From: Candidimonas humi
GTDB lineage: Bacteria; Pseudomonadota; Gammaproteobacteria; Burkholderiales; Burkholderiaceae_B
Length of the DNA stretch: 64,000 nt
Reading direction: 5' to 3'
NCBI RefSeq assembly: GCF_019166065.1
Contig: NZ_JAHTBN010000005.1
Span: forward strand, 124,001 to 188,000
This document shows, piece by piece, positions 19,377 to 29,549 of the stretch. A program made the position numbers and the translations under genes. The stretch's first letter is position 1. Each line of letters opens with the position of its first letter. The notes under the pieces were generated by a model that worked only from the letters and a program-made list of their open reading frames with translations, was not told the origin of the DNA and made no database searches.

Positions 19377-20939
19377 ATGAACAGGCAAGGCGGCGCTGCG
19401 CCGCTCTATATCCGCATCAGTCCGCAGGACAATGTGGCGATCGTGGTCAACGATGGCGGCCTGCCCGCCGGCGCGGTCTTCGCCGACGGCCTGGCGCTGG
19501 TCGAAGGCGTGCCCCAGGGGCACAAGGTCGCCCTGGCCGATCTGGAAGAAGGCGCGCCGATCCTGCGCTACGGCACGGTGATTGGCTATGCGCGGCAGGC
19601 GATTCCGCGCGGCGGGTGGGTCAGCGAGGCGCGCCTGCGCATGCCGGAAGCGCCGCTGCTGGACGGGCTGCCTATGGCCACCCGGCAGGCGCCGCCGGCC
19701 GAGCCGCTGCAGGGCTATACCTTCATGGGCTATCGGAACCCCGATGGCTCGGTGGGCACACGCAATATCCTGGCCATCAGCACAACGGTGCAATGCGTGG
19801 CGGGGGTGGTGGAACACGCGGTGGCGCGCATCCGGCAGGAACTGCTGCCGCTGTATCCGCATGTCGACGATGTGGTGGCGCTGGAGCACGCCTACGGCTG
19901 CGGCGTGGCCATCGATGCGCCCGGCGCGCAGGTGCCGATACGCACGCTGCGCAACATCAGCCGCAACCCGAATTTCGGCGGTGCGGTGCTGCTGGTCAGC
20001 CTGGGCTGCGAAAAGCTGCAGCCGGCGCGCCTGTTTCCCGACGAGGCTGCGGCCCTGGAGAGCGGCGGGCAGGGCGCCCGCGGCCTGGTGCGGCTGCAGG
20101 ACGACGAGCACGTGGGCTTCCAGTCCATGGTCGATTCGATCATGGAGTCGGCGCGCGTGCGCCTGGCCCAACTGGACCAGCGCCGCCGCGAGAGCTGCCC
20201 TGCGTCGGAGCTGGTGGTCGGGGTGCAGTGCGGCGGCAGCGACGCCTTTTCCGGCATCACCGCCAATCCCGCGGTGGGCTATGCCAGCGACTTGCTGGTG
20301 CGGGCTGGCGCCACGGTCATGTTTTCCGAGATCACCGAGGTGCGCGACGGCATCGCCCAGCTTACCGCCCGGGCCGCCACGCCCGAGGTGGCGCAGGCGC
20401 TGGTGCGCGAAATGGATTCCTACGACCAATATTTGAAGCGCGGCGGCGCCGACCGCAGCGCCAACACTTCGCCCGGCAACAAGAAGGGCGGCCTGTCCAA
20501 TATTGTCGAGAAGGCCATGGGCTCCATCGTCAAGTCGGGCTCCAGCCCCATCGTCGACGTGCTGGCCCCGGGCGAGAAACTGCGCCGCAAGGGCCTGGTG
20601 TATGCGGCCACACCGGCCAGCGATTTCATTTGCGGCACCCTGCAACTGGCCGCGGGCATGAACATGCACGTGTTCACCACGGGCCGCGGCACGCCGTACG
20701 GCCTGGCCGCGGTGCCGGTGGTCAAGGTCGCCACACGAGACGACCTGGCGCGCCGCTGGCACGATCTCATGGACATCAACGCGGGCGGTATCGCCAGCGG
20801 CCGCGCCAGCATCGAGGACGTGGGCTGGGAACTGTTCCGCTACATCCTGGAGGTGGCCAGCGGCCGCAAGAAGACCTGGGCCGAACAGTGGAAGCTGCAC
20901 AACTCGCTGGCGCTGTTCAACCCGGCGCCGGTCACCTGA
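19377..20939 (+). CDS. garD: Galactarate dehydratase (UxaA/GarD family)
   Basis: The protein has 520 residues, close to E. coli GarD (523). It dehydrates galactarate to 5-dehydro-4-deoxy-D-glucarate. The N-terminal SAF-like domain ([17 protein letters not shown]) is followed by the large catalytic domain with [35 protein letters not shown] and [14 protein letters not shown]. Conserved Cys and His residues for the metal lie in these segments. GGGAG precedes ATG 19377. The GntR regulator and KdgD that follow belong to the same pathway: KdgD takes the product to alpha-ketoglutarate semialdehyde. Confidence 0.92.
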   Translation: MNRQGGAAPLYIRISPQDNVAIVVNDGGLPAGAVFADGLALVEGVPQGHKVALADLEEGAPILRYGTVIGYARQAIPRGGWVSEARLRMPEAPLLDGLPMATRQAPPAEPLQGYTFMGYRNPDGSVGTRNILAISTTVQCVAGVVEHAVARIRQELLPLYPHVDDVVALEHAYGCGVAIDAPGAQVPIRTLRNISRNPNFGGAVLLVSLGCEKLQPARLFPDEAAALESGGQGARGLVRLQDDEHVGFQSMVDSIMESARVRLAQLDQRRRESCPASELVVGVQCGGSDAFSGITANPAVGYASDLLVRAGATVMFSEITEVRDGIAQLTARAATPEVAQALVREMDSYDQYLKRGGADRSANTSPGNKKGGLSNIVEKAMGSIVKSGSSPIVDVLAPGEKLRRKGLVYAATPASDFICGTLQLAAGMNMHVFTTGRGTPYGLAAVPVVKVATRDDLARRWHDLMDINAGGIASGRASIEDVGWELFRYILEVASGRKKTWAEQWKLHNSLALFNPAPVT

Positions 20940-21072
20940 TGATGCCATCTGCATCGAGCCGAGGGCGCGCCCCGCGCGGGTATGCGTGGATGGGGCCGGC
21001 AAACCGCGATGACTATAATCGGGCCACAGGCTCGAATGGACATCGAACAAACATAATCGATACGACACGACT

Positions 21073-21819
21073 ATGACTCCAAGTGCACCGCAGCGCAGGC
21101 GCTCGCGCAGCTTGACCGACGATGTGGTTGCCGCGCTGTCCGAACAGATCCGCGCGGGGCGTTATCGTCCCGGGGCCAAGCTGCCCACCGAATCGGCCAT
21201 TATGAGCGAGCAGTCCGTCAGCCGCACGGTGGTGCGCGAGGCCATATCCCGCCTGCAGGCCGCCGGCCTGGTCGAGACGCGGCACGGCATAGGCACCTTC
21301 GTGATGGAGTCCGATGCCGGGCATACGGTCAAGCTGGCCGCCAGCCAAGTCTTCACCATGCTCGACACCATGGCGGTGCTGGAACTACGCATCAGCATCG
21401 AGACCGAGGCGGCCGCGCTGGCGGCGAGCCGCCGCAGCGACAACGACCTGCAGAGCCTGCGTACTTTGCTCGACGAGTTCCGCGACCAGCTCGGGCAATC
21501 GGGCGGAGGCTCGGTGCCGGCCGACCAGGCATTCCATCTGCGCATCGCGCAGGCCACCGGCAACCAGTATTTCCTGGACATACTCGGGCAACTGGGCAAG
21601 AACCTGATTCCCCGCACCCGCATCGATACCGCGCACCTGGCGGCGGACGACCAGCAGAACTACCTGCGGCGCGTCAACCAGGAACACGAGGATATTTTCT
21701 TTGCCATCGAGCGCGGCGACCCCGAGGCCGCCCGCGCCGCCATGCGCACGCACTTGAGCAACAGCCGCGAACGCCTGCGCAAGGCCTACGAACGCATGAC
21801 GCGCGAGCCGCAGGCCTGA
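21073..21819 (+). CDS. GntR/FCD-family regulator, probably of galactarate/glucarate genes
   Basis: The protein has 248 residues. A winged helix-turn-helix lies at about 10-80 (LTDDVVAALSEQIRAGRY, SVSRTVVREAISRLQAAGLV), and a helical FCD ligand domain from about 100 with Asp/His metal-type residues. Position between garD and kdgD suggests it represses them and releases in the presence of a sugar acid. No clear ribosome site precedes ATG 21073; an operator-like ATCGATACGAC lies within 20 bases upstream, which would suit autoregulation. The ligand is an inference. Confidence 0.85.
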   Translation: MTPSAPQRRRSRSLTDDVVAALSEQIRAGRYRPGAKLPTESAIMSEQSVSRTVVREAISRLQAAGLVETRHGIGTFVMESDAGHTVKLAASQVFTMLDTMAVLELRISIETEAAALAASRRSDNDLQSLRTLLDEFRDQLGQSGGGSVPADQAFHLRIAQATGNQYFLDILGQLGKNLIPRTRIDTAHLAADDQQNYLRRVNQEHEDIFFAIERGDPEAARAAMRTHLSNSRERLRKAYERMTREPQA

Positions 21820-22164
21820 TCACCCAGGGCCTCGCCCTCGGCCTCAGCGCGATCTCTGCCGTGGCGTGATCGAGGGCGGCATCGCCAGGATGCTGCGGGC
21901 GATTTCTTGCCACGATTCCTATGGGTATTCGCAGCGGATTTGCCGCAACTGCTGCAGTGCGCCTTCCCTATAAGTCATCGTATATTTGATGATGGCCAAG
22001 GCGTCAAATACCCATCAAAGCCATGGGATATCCTGATTACCATAGGGAAAATTCATAAGACAGGGCAGGTTTTTCGTTTTTCCAGCCTTGAAATACATGG
22101 CATATATGTTGTACGATGACATGCTTGAAGCTCATCATGTAAACACGCGATAAGGACGCCCCCG
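21820..22164. other. Intergenic region before kdgD
   Basis: No gene is seen. The region is A+T-richer than its surroundings toward the right, which suits a promoter. An operator-like GTTGTACGATGAC lies at 22108-22120, about 45 bases before the kdgD start. Confidence 0.5.
22108..22120. promoter_or_regulatory. Operator-like motif upstream of kdgD
   Basis: GTTGTACGATGAC, flanked by ATGT/ACAT ends, is on the reverse strand the same ATCGTAC core as the garD site at 19282. It is probably the target of the GntR regulator encoded just upstream. Confidence 0.4.
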
Positions 22165-23079
22165 ATGAACCCCTCCGAACTGAAGCGCATCGTATCCGAC
22201 GGTCTGCTTTCCTTCCCGGTCACCGATTTCGACCAGAACGGCGATTTCCGCCCGGATACCTATGCCAGCCGCCTCGAATGGCTGGCGCCCTATGGGGCCA
22301 GCGCGCTGTTCGTGGCCGGCGGCACCGGCGAATTCTTTTCCCTGGGGCTGGATGAATACGCCGACGTGGTCCGCGTGGGCGTGCAGGCTTGCAAGGGCAA
22401 GGTGCCCATCATCGCCGGGACGGGCGGCGCCACGCGCAATGCCATCGCTTATGCGCAGCATGCCGAGAAGCAGGGCGCGCAGGGCCTGCTGCTGATGCCG
22501 CACTACCTGACCGAAGCCAGCCAGGACGGCGTGGTGCGCCATGTCGAGCAGGTGTGCAAATCGGTTTCCCTGGGCGTCATCGTCTACAACCGCGCCCAGT
22601 GCCAGCTCGACGCCGACCACCTGGAAGAGCTGGCAGCACGCTGCCCGAACCTCATCGGCTTCAAGGACGGGCTGGGCAATATCGAGCTCATGATTACGAT
22701 ACGGCGCCGGCTGGGCGATCGCTTCGCCTATCTGGGCGGGCTGCCTACCGCCGAGTTCTACGCTGCCGCCTATCGCGCGCTGGGCGTGCCGGTTTATTCT
22801 TCGGCCGTCTTCAATTTCATACCGCGCACCGCCATGCAGTTCTACCAGGCCGTGGTCGCCGGTGACACCGCCACGCAAGGCCGCATCATGGATGACTTCT
22901 TCATCCCTTACGCCCGCATCCGCAATCGCTGCAAGGGCTACGCGGTCAGCATCATCAAGGCCGGCGCGCGCCTGATCGGCCGCGATGCGGGCCCGGTGCG
23001 CGCGCCGCTCACGGATCTGACGCCGCAGGATTGCTCGGACCTGGCTGCCCTGATCGAAAAGCTCGGCCCGCAGCAATAG
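22165..23079 (+). CDS. kdgD: 5-dehydro-4-deoxyglucarate dehydratase
   Basis: The protein has 304 residues, of the DapA/N-acetylneuraminate lyase superfamily. It converts 5-dehydro-4-deoxy-D-glucarate to 2,5-dioxopentanoate with loss of CO2 and water. The (beta/alpha)8 barrel shows GTGEFFSL, the active-site Tyr in VIVYNRAQ and the Schiff-base Lys in [17 protein letters not shown] precedes ATG 22165. With garD upstream it completes conversion of galactarate to alpha-ketoglutarate semialdehyde; the final dehydrogenase is not in the window. Confidence 0.94.
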   Translation: MNPSELKRIVSDGLLSFPVTDFDQNGDFRPDTYASRLEWLAPYGASALFVAGGTGEFFSLGLDEYADVVRVGVQACKGKVPIIAGTGGATRNAIAYAQHAEKQGAQGLLLMPHYLTEASQDGVVRHVEQVCKSVSLGVIVYNRAQCQLDADHLEELAARCPNLIGFKDGLGNIELMITIRRRLGDRFAYLGGLPTAEFYAAAYRALGVPVYSSAVFNFIPRTAMQFYQAVVAGDTATQGRIMDDFFIPYARIRNRCKGYAVSIIKAGARLIGRDAGPVRAPLTDLTPQDCSDLAALIEKLGPQQ

Positions 23080-23080
23080 C

Positions 23081-23980
23081 CTACAAAAGCGTTTCGGCGG
23101 CCGTGGCCGTGGCTGCGCGCCGCAATTCGGCGCCCAGCTCGCGCAGGAAATCCGGGCGCGCGATGCCGGCGTCCGGCGGCAGGAAGTCATACAAGGCCGC
23201 CACGCGCCGCGGATCATAGCGCTTGCCGCTGCCCAGCGCGCGTTCGAACACATTGGCCTTGCGCGTGAGCGCCGTGGTGTCCGCGGTCGCCAGCAATAGC
23301 GCGTGCGCCAGCACCACCTGGACGCTGGAGCCGTCTTCGCGCACCCGCCGCCACAACTGGGCGGTGCCGGCTACTTTGCGCGGCGCGCTTGCCGGCCCGC
23401 AGGCCAGGTTGTAGCGGCCGTCGCAGAACGAACCTTCCACCGCCTGCGGGCGGGCCTCTATGCCGAAGGCCAGCAGGGCTTTGCGCAGCACGGCGCACAA
23501 GAGCTCGTAGGCGGCATCGGAATGGCGCAGCGGCGGCGCGTCGCAAGCATAGGCCAGGCTCAGGTTGAGGATGCCCGGCCCTTGCGGCACCACGCCGCCG
23601 CCCGACATGCGCACAGTCACGGGCCAGCCGCGCCGCGCGTGGCGTTCGCAGATTTCTTCGAATCCCGCATATCGGCGGTAGGTGCGCGGCACCACCAGCC
23701 CCTGCGCGGCCTCCCACACGCAGGCGACGGGGCCGCTGCGCGCGGCCAGGCCGATCAGGTCTTCGTCATGAGTGGCGTCCAGCGTCCGGCGCGCCTCGCG
23801 TTCCAGCAGCCTGAACTTGCGAGCCTCGGCCGAGGCGGCGTCATTTTCATCCGTGGAACGGGCGGGTCCTGCCGCAGCGGCCGCGGTATCGGGAGGCATG
23901 CAGGGCAGGGCTTTCGCCGCGGGCCGAGCCGGCTCCGCGGCGGCGGGCGCGCTAGACGTGCCCAGGGGTGAATTCTTCAT
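23081..23980 (-). CDS. Lipoate-protein ligase A-like (BPL/LplA/LipB superfamily) protein
   Basis: The protein has up to 299 residues. The catalytic domain of the biotin/lipoate ligase superfamily starts about residue 55, with the glycine-rich RMSGGGVVPQGPGILN loop and the lysine in RKVAGTAQ that contacts the acyl-AMP. It should attach or transfer lipoate (or octanoate) to a target lysine; the exact activity cannot be fixed. The Ala-rich first 50 residues are odd. ATG 23980 overlaps the TM2-protein gene by 29 bases; an internal ATG at 23899 would avoid this and trim the low-complexity start. Its 3' end meets kdgD tail to tail. Confidence 0.8.
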   Translation of the reverse strand: MKNSPLGTSSAPAAAEPARPAAKALPCMPPDTAAAAAGPARSTDENDAASAEARKFRLLEREARRTLDATHDEDLIGLAARSGPVACVWEAAQGLVVPRTYRRYAGFEEICERHARRGWPVTVRMSGGGVVPQGPGILNLSLAYACDAPPLRHSDAAYELLCAVLRKALLAFGIEARPQAVEGSFCDGRYNLACGPASAPRKVAGTAQLWRRVREDGSSVQVVLAHALLLATADTTALTRKANVFERALGSGKRYDPRRVAALYDFLPPDAGIARPDFLRELGAELRRAATATAAETLL

Positions 23981-24419
23981 CGCTCATGAAGGCGTAGCGT
24001 ATGGCGTCTATCAGGCTCAGGACCACCACCAGCGGGGTGAAGACATAGAACAGGACCAAGTACACGATGCCCCAGCCGATCTGGCCCAGGTAGAAGCGGT
24101 GCCCGCCCAGCCAGCCGAGGAAGATCGCCAGCACGATGGCGATCTTGCGCGGGCTGGCCTTGCGTTCGAGCCCGGCGCCCTTGTTGCGGATGATCCACAG
24201 GCTGACCGGTATCGTCAGTACCAGCGCGATGAGTACCCTCATGGGGTGTACGTGCACGTAGGCCGAGGCCAGCGTGTATACATCGGTGAAGTTCTGGATG
24301 ACCAGCCCGCTCAAGTAGGAAATCCAGGCGAATACTTGGTGGAACAGGGTTTCGCCGAAGGTCAGCGCAACCAGTATGACGATGAATACGACGCAGGCCA
24401 GGATGATTTTCTGCAGCAT
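23952..24419 (-). CDS. TM2-domain membrane protein
   Basis: The protein has 155 residues. About four hydrophobic segments are seen: residues 1-20, 60-80, and the TM2 hairpin near the C-terminus (IFLGWLGGHRFYLGQIGWG, then a second helix). The G-G-H-R-F-Y-L-G motif is diagnostic for TM2 proteins. The role is unknown in bacteria. It overlaps the ligase gene downstream by 29 bases, so the two are probably co-expressed. Confidence 0.85.
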   Translation of the reverse strand: MLQKIILACVVFIVILVALTFGETLFHQVFAWISYLSGLVIQNFTDVYTLASAYVHVHPMRVLIALVLTIPVSLWIIRNKGAGLERKASPRKIAIVLAIFLGWLGGHRFYLGQIGWGIVYLVLFYVFTPLVVVLSLIDAIRYAFMSDEEFTPGHV

Positions 24420-24751
24420 GGACTGATGCCTTCGAGCGCATGGACACGCCCTAGTTTACCCGTTGGCGCGCGGCGTGCGGCGGGTGTGCGGGGCGTGGCG
24501 GAAACACGCTACGGCGGAACTTGCATTGCCGTAACACGCTTTACCGATGGCTACATGATGGGCCGGTGGCCAGGCCGGTTTATGGCTATGTCGGCCGGTG
24601 GCGGCATCGGTCGGCGGGCGCGGCGGCTCGGGTCTCGTTCGCGGCCTTATTCCATTTCTAAATCGATCGTGAACGCGAAAGCGAAGCGCAGACAGTACAC
24701 GTAGTACGGCAAGCGAAGCTGACAAAGTGCACGGTTGATTTAGAAATGGAA
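24420..24751. other. Intergenic region with inverted repeat element
   Basis: No gene is seen. It holds Gly-coding-like GGCCGG runs and a 16-bp inverted repeat element at 24649-24752, listed separately. It lies between the ends of two minus-strand genes. Confidence 0.5.
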
Positions 24752-24752
24752 T
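24649..24752. repeat. 16-bp inverted repeat flanking a 72-base core
   Basis: ATTCCATTTCTAAATC at 24649-24664 is exactly complementary to GATTTAGAAATGGAAT at 24737-24752. The core has short GAAGC and GTAC stretches. Arms are A+T-rich in a G+C-rich genome, and the right arm abuts the methyltransferase stop codon. Looks like an intergenic repeat or small non-autonomous element; copies elsewhere cannot be checked here. Confidence 0.7.
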
Positions 24753-26170
24753 TATTGCCGTAGCGGCGCGAGCCGCCACAGGCTCGTCAATTCGGCGCGG
24801 CGCGCCGTATGCAACGGGTCGTCTGGGTTCGTCGCCTTGGGGTGGCGCGGGCGGATGTCGAGCCGTTCGAGCACCTGCAGGCCGGCCGCGGCAATGGCGT
24901 CGGCCAGGAAGCCCGGTGCGCGCAGGCCCAGGTGTTCGGCCAGGTTCGACAGGATCAGCCAGCCCTCGCCGCCGCTGCGCAAGTGGCTGCGCAGGCCCGC
25001 CAGGAAGCCCAGCAGCATGCGGCTGTCGGGGTCGTAGATGGCTTGCTCCTGGGGCAGAGTAGGACGCGCGGGTAGCCAGGGGGGATTGCAGACGATCAGC
25101 GGGCTGCGGCCCTCGGGGAAGAGATCGGCTTCGAGCAGTTCGACGCGGCCGTCCAGGCCTTGATGCCGCAGGTTTTCGTGCGCGCAGGCCAGGGCGCGCG
25201 GGTCGATGTCAGTGGCGACGATGCGCTTTACGCCGCGCGCGGCGAGCAGGGCGGCGATCACGCCGCTGCCGGTGCCGATGTCGAAGGCCAGGTCGGTGGC
25301 GGGCAGCGGCGCCCGCAGGAGCAGGTCCAGGTATTCGCCGCGCAGCGGCGAGAACACGCCGTAGTGCACGTGGATGGGGTGTTCCAGGCCCGTCACGGCC
25401 ACGCCCTTGCGGCGCCATTCGTGCGCGCCGATGATGCCTTGCAGGGCGCGCAGCGGCAGCAGCATGGGCTCGCTGGCCGCCGCGGGGCCGGAGTGGGGCG
25501 CCTCTTGGGCATCTCGTCGTGCCATCCCGGAGGCTTGCGGCGCGCCGGAGGTGTCCGTTGTGCCGTGCCGGGCTTGCGGCGGGGTGGGCATGCCCAGCGC
25601 TTCGGCGCAGGCCTGCCGCACGTCGGGCGCGCGCCGCAGCCCGATGCCGAAGCCGGCGTCCAGCTCGATCAGCAGGCTGTTGAGCAGGCGGGCGCGCTGT
25701 GATTGTGCCAGGCGGTAGAGATGGAAGGCCTCCGGGTTGACGGCATGGAGGGCTTCGGGGGCGGCAGTGGCCGCGCCGGGGCGTTCTTGCGTTTTCGGTG
25801 GCGTGCGCCCCGCTTCTTCGTTTTTACCTCCGCCTGCTTGATGCCGCCGGCCGCGGGCGGGCGCATGCCGCTTGCGGTCGCGGTGCTCGTCCACGCGGCG
25901 GGCCAGGGCCTGCAGTAGCTGCACGGCATTATGGAAGTCGCCGCGCCACAGCATGCAGGTACCGGCATTGGCCAGGCGGAACGCCGCGTCCGCGTTCAGG
26001 GTGTCGTCCACTACCTCGATGCGCCGCGGCGGCGCGCCGCCGCCCGGCGCGCGCCACAGGGCGCGGCGCGGCGCGCCGTTCTCGGTCCAGGCGGCTTGGG
26101 CAGTGCCGCAAGACGCGGCGGGGGCGGAAATGGCGGAATCGTTCGTGGCGAAGGCGGGCGCGCTTTTCAT
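24752..26170 (-). CDS. Class I SAM-dependent methyltransferase (HemK-like)
   Basis: The protein has 472 residues. The C-terminal half is a Rossmann methyltransferase: DIGTGSGVIAALLAARG binds SAM, ATDID follows, and ADLF leads to NPPW, the N-P-P-[YW] motif of N-methyltransferases such as HemK/PrmC and RlmG. The target is unknown. The first half resembles no family I know and contains two low-complexity Arg/Ala/Pro-rich stretches (about residues 100-130 and 200-235). The start at 26170 (MKSAP) follows the glpK stop by 14 bases; the frame stays open into glpK but that part is only a shadow of it. Co-transcription with glpK is likely. Confidence 0.82.
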   Translation of the reverse strand: MKSAPAFATNDSAISAPAASCGTAQAAWTENGAPRRALWRAPGGGAPPRRIEVVDDTLNADAAFRLANAGTCMLWRGDFHNAVQLLQALARRVDEHRDRKRHAPARGRRHQAGGGKNEEAGRTPPKTQERPGAATAAPEALHAVNPEAFHLYRLAQSQRARLLNSLLIELDAGFGIGLRRAPDVRQACAEALGMPTPPQARHGTTDTSGAPQASGMARRDAQEAPHSGPAAASEPMLLPLRALQGIIGAHEWRRKGVAVTGLEHPIHVHYGVFSPLRGEYLDLLLRAPLPATDLAFDIGTGSGVIAALLAARGVKRIVATDIDPRALACAHENLRHQGLDGRVELLEADLFPEGRSPLIVCNPPWLPARPTLPQEQAIYDPDSRMLLGFLAGLRSHLRSGGEGWLILSNLAEHLGLRAPGFLADAIAAAGLQVLERLDIRPRHPKATNPDDPLHTARRAELTSLWRLAPLRQ

Positions 26171-26184
26171 GTCGGGCGGCTGTA

Positions 26185-27678
26185 TCAGATGGCGCAGGTT
26201 TTCCGGACGGCGAGTTCCCAGCCCTGCATCAGTTCGGCGGCGCGCGCGCGATCCATTTGGGGCGTGAAGCGATGCTCCATGCGCCACAGCCGCGCCAGGT
26301 CGTCCTGGCTGCGGTACACGCCGCAGGCGAGTCCCGCCAGGTACGCGGCGCCCAGGGCCGTGGTCTCGACCACGGCCGGGCGCACCACCGGTATGCCCAG
26401 CAGGTCGGCCTGGAACTGCATCAACAAGTCGTTGACGCAGGCGCCGCCGTCCACGCGCAGTTCGGTCAGCGCCGCCGCGCCGGCGGCTACCGCGTCGCGG
26501 CTCATGGCCTGCAGCAGCGCGGCGCTTTGGTAGGCAATGCTGTCGAGCGCGGCGCGGGCGATGTGCGCCACGGTCGTGCCGCGCGTCAGGCCGGTGAGGG
26601 TGCCGCGCGCGTCGGGCCGCCAATAGGGCGCCCCCAGGCCGGTGAATGCCGGCACGATGATCACGCCACCCGCGTCCGGCACGCTGCGCGCCAGCGCCTC
26701 GATGTCGCTGCTGTGCTCGAAGGCGCGCAGACCGTCGCGCAGCCATTGCACCACCGCGCCGCCGACGAAGACACTGCCTTCGAGGGCGTATTCGGGTTGA
26801 CCGGAGGCCTGCGCGGCGCTGGTGGTGATCAGGCCGTTGTCCGAGATGTGAAATTTGCCGCCGGTGTGCATGAGCATGAAGCAGCCGGTGCCGTAGGTGT
26901 TCTTGGCCATGCCTTCGGTGAAGCAGGCCTGGCCGAACAGGGCGCTTTGCTGGTCGCCCGCGACCCCGCAGATGGGCACGGCGTGTCCCAGCAGGTCGGG
27001 GTGCGCGGAGCCATATTCGGCCGCCGAAGGCAGCACGCGCGGCATCAGCGAGGGCTCGATGTTCATGGCGTGCATCAGCCCGGCGTCCCATTCGTTGCGG
27101 TGCACGTCGAACAGCATGGTGCGCGAGGCATTGCTGACGTCGGTGGCATGCACCTGGCCGCGCGTCAGTTGCCAGATCAGCCAGCTGTCGATGGTGCCGA
27201 AGGCCAGCTCGCCCTTGCGGGCCAGGGCTCGCGCCGAGGGCACCTTGTCGAGTATCCAGCCCAGCTTGGTGGCCGAGAAATAGGCGTCGATGCGCAGGCC
27301 GGTGCTGGCCTGTATGGTGTGTTCCAGGCCCCGTTCGCGCAGCTGGCGGCAGGCGGGCTCGGTGCGGTGATCCTGCCAGACGATGGCGTTGTAGACCGGC
27401 TGTCCGGTCTTGCGGTTCCAGACCACGGTGGTTTCGCGCTGGTTGGTGATGCCTATGGCGCGGATGTCGCTGGCCTTGAGGCCGGCCTGGGCCAGCGCCT
27501 GCCGCGCGGTATCGATCTGGGTCTGCCAGATTTCCAGGGGGTTGTGCTCGACCCAGCCGGGCTCGGGGTAGATTTGCGTGAATTCTTTCTGCGCCATTGC
27601 CACGATGCGGGCTTCGCCGTCGAAGACAATGCTGCGCGAGCTTGAGGTGCCTTGGTCGAGCGCGAGTAGATAGGACAT
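26185..27678 (-). CDS. glpK: Glycerol kinase
   Basis: The protein has 497 residues, the usual GlpK length (E. coli 502). FGGY-family features are visible: [16 protein letters not shown] for phosphate binding at the N-terminus, [12 protein letters not shown], the WKQ-like [16 protein letters not shown], and the C-terminal [17 protein letters not shown] and adenine pocket. It phosphorylates glycerol to sn-glycerol 3-phosphate in the cytoplasm, which GlpD, encoded divergently at 27948, oxidises. No glpF is in the window. The ribosome site (AAGGA) is somewhat far from ATG 27678. Confidence 0.97.
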   Translation of the reverse strand: MSYLLALDQGTSSSRSIVFDGEARIVAMAQKEFTQIYPEPGWVEHNPLEIWQTQIDTARQALAQAGLKASDIRAIGITNQRETTVVWNRKTGQPVYNAIVWQDHRTEPACRQLRERGLEHTIQASTGLRIDAYFSATKLGWILDKVPSARALARKGELAFGTIDSWLIWQLTRGQVHATDVSNASRTMLFDVHRNEWDAGLMHAMNIEPSLMPRVLPSAAEYGSAHPDLLGHAVPICGVAGDQQSALFGQACFTEGMAKNTYGTGCFMLMHTGGKFHISDNGLITTSAAQASGQPEYALEGSVFVGGAVVQWLRDGLRAFEHSSDIEALARSVPDAGGVIIVPAFTGLGAPYWRPDARGTLTGLTRGTTVAHIARAALDSIAYQSAALLQAMSRDAVAAGAAALTELRVDGGACVNDLLMQFQADLLGIPVVRPAVVETTALGAAYLAGLACGVYRSQDDLARLWRMEHRFTPQMDRARAAELMQGWELAVRKTCAI

Positions 27679-27947
27679 GGCGGTGGCGGATTCCTTTTCG
27701 GTGGCCGGCGGCGCGGCGGGCCGCGCAGGCTGTTTAGCATACTTGAAGCCCTTGCCTTACACTAGCGCATGCCCCGGGCGCGTGCCTAGGCACGGAGATC
27801 GCCGCCCTGGGCAGCGGGCGTCCCGGGGGTGGCGGAACATCCGCCCGGCCGCCGCCGAGCTCCGCTATCCGAAGGCGGTATGCGTATTTCCTGGATGGCC
27901 GATGCCGCATCGGCCGGTACGTCAAACGAATTTCCCGCGCCCGCGCT

Positions 27948-29549
27948 ATGCCGACATCCGCCCATCCCCAGCCTCGACTCACCGATCGGCCCAGACTGCT
28001 GGAGGCCCTGGCCCAGCCGCGGGAATACGATCTCGCCGTCATCGGCGGCGGCGCCACCGGACTGGGCGTGGCCCTGGACGCCGCGCTGCGCGGACTGTCG
28101 GTGGTGCTGCTGGAATCCCACGATTTCGCCAAGGGCACTTCGTCGCGCGCCACCAAGCTGGTGCACGGCGGCGTCCGTTATCTGGCCCAGGGCAATGTCT
28201 CGCTGGTGCGCGAGGCCCTGCACGAGCGCACCACCTTGCTGCACAATGCGCCGCACCTGGCGCAGCCGCTGGCCTTCGTGATGCCCAGCTACAAGTTTTG
28301 GGAAACGCCGTTCTACGGCGCCGGCCTGAAAATCTACGACATGCTGGCGGGCAAGGCGGGGCTCGGGCCCACCGAATTCCTGGGGGCCGCCGGCGCCAGC
28401 CGCTGCCTGCCCGGCATCCGCGTGCGCGGCCTGTGCGGCGGCGTCAAATACTGGGACGGCCAGTTCGACGATGCGCGCCTGGCCCTGGCGCTGGCGCGCA
28501 CGGCGGCCGAGCGGGGCGCCCTGGTGGTCAATTACTGCGGCGTCACCGGACTGCTGCACGAGCATGGCCGCATCGTGGGGCTGCGCTGCCAGGATGCCGA
28601 ATTCGGCTCGGAATACACATTGCGCGCGCGTGCGGTGGTCAACGCGGCGGGGGTTTGGGTCGACGAGATCCGCCGCCAGGACGGCGCGGCCCTGGGGCGC
28701 AGTGTCAAGCCCATGGTTGCGCCCAGCCAGGGCGTGCACCTGGTGGTGGATCGGGAATTCCTGCCCGGCGAGCATGCGCTGCTCGTGCCCAAGACGCGCG
28801 ACGGCCGCGTGCTGTTTGCCGTGCCCTGGCTGGGCAAGCTGGTGCTGGGCACGACCGACACGCCGCGGCACGACCTTGCGCTCGAACCCGACGCCTACGC
28901 CCGCGAGGTGGAATTCATCCTGAGCGAGGCCGCGCATTATCTGCAGCGCGCGCCCACGCGCGCCGACGTCAAGAGCATCTGGGTGGGGCTGCGGCCGCTG
29001 GTGCGCCCGCCCGACGACGAGGACGGCGAGAGCACCAAGAAGATCAGCCGCGAGCATACCGTGCTGGCCAGCCCCAGCGGCCTGGTCACCGTGACGGGCG
29101 GAAAGTGGACCACCTACCGGGCCATGGCCGAGGACGTGTTGGACAAATGCGTGCAGACTGGCCTGTTCGATTCCCTGGTGCCCAGTCGTACGGCCGATTT
29201 CAAGCTGGTCGGCGCCATCGGGGCCAAGCGCCGTACCCGCATCAGCCAGCCTCCGGGCCTGGACGCCTATGGTTCCGAGGCCGCTTGCGTACAGGCGCTG
29301 GAAGGCAGCGACGTACAGATCGTGCCGGGCCTGAGCGCCGCGATGGTGCGTTTTGCTGTGCGCTACGAATATGCCCGCTGCGTCGAGGACGTACTGGCGC
29401 GGCGTTTTCGCCTGTTGTTCCTCGACGCTCGCCTGGCGGCCGAAGTGGCGCCCCGCGTGGCTGGCATCGTGCAGCAGGAAACCGGGCTCGATCCGCGGCT
29501 CGGCCAGTTCCTGGACCTGACGCGCCACTACCTGAATCTGCCCTCCTGA
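27948..29549 (+). CDS. glpD: Aerobic glycerol-3-phosphate dehydrogenase
   Basis: The protein has 533 residues. It is a membrane-associated flavoenzyme that oxidises glycerol 3-phosphate to dihydroxyacetone phosphate and reduces quinone. The FAD-binding fold begins at residue 25 or so (YDLAVIGGGATGLGVALDA), with SHDFAKGTSSRATKLVHGG and the later VTGGKWTTYR as GlpD signatures. It starts at ATG 27948 and is divergent from glpK, with 269 bases between. A GlpR-type operator was not recognised in this gap. Confidence 0.96.
   Translation: MPTSAHPQPRLTDRPRLLEALAQPREYDLAVIGGGATGLGVALDAALRGLSVVLLESHDFAKGTSSRATKLVHGGVRYLAQGNVSLVREALHERTTLLHNAPHLAQPLAFVMPSYKFWETPFYGAGLKIYDMLAGKAGLGPTEFLGAAGASRCLPGIRVRGLCGGVKYWDGQFDDARLALALARTAAERGALVVNYCGVTGLLHEHGRIVGLRCQDAEFGSEYTLRARAVVNAAGVWVDEIRRQDGAALGRSVKPMVAPSQGVHLVVDREFLPGEHALLVPKTRDGRVLFAVPWLGKLVLGTTDTPRHDLALEPDAYAREVEFILSEAAHYLQRAPTRADVKSIWVGLRPLVRPPDDEDGESTKKISREHTVLASPSGLVTVTGGKWTTYRAMAEDVLDKCVQTGLFDSLVPSRTADFKLVGAIGAKRRTRISQPPGLDAYGSEAACVQALEGSDVQIVPGLSAAMVRFAVRYEYARCVEDVLARRFRLLFLDARLAAEVAPRVAGIVQQETGLDPRLGQFLDLTRHYLNLPS

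Noticed and set aside
26171-27091. N-terminal extension of the methyltransferase into glpK
   Set aside because: It is the glpK sequence read in another frame; glpK is certain.
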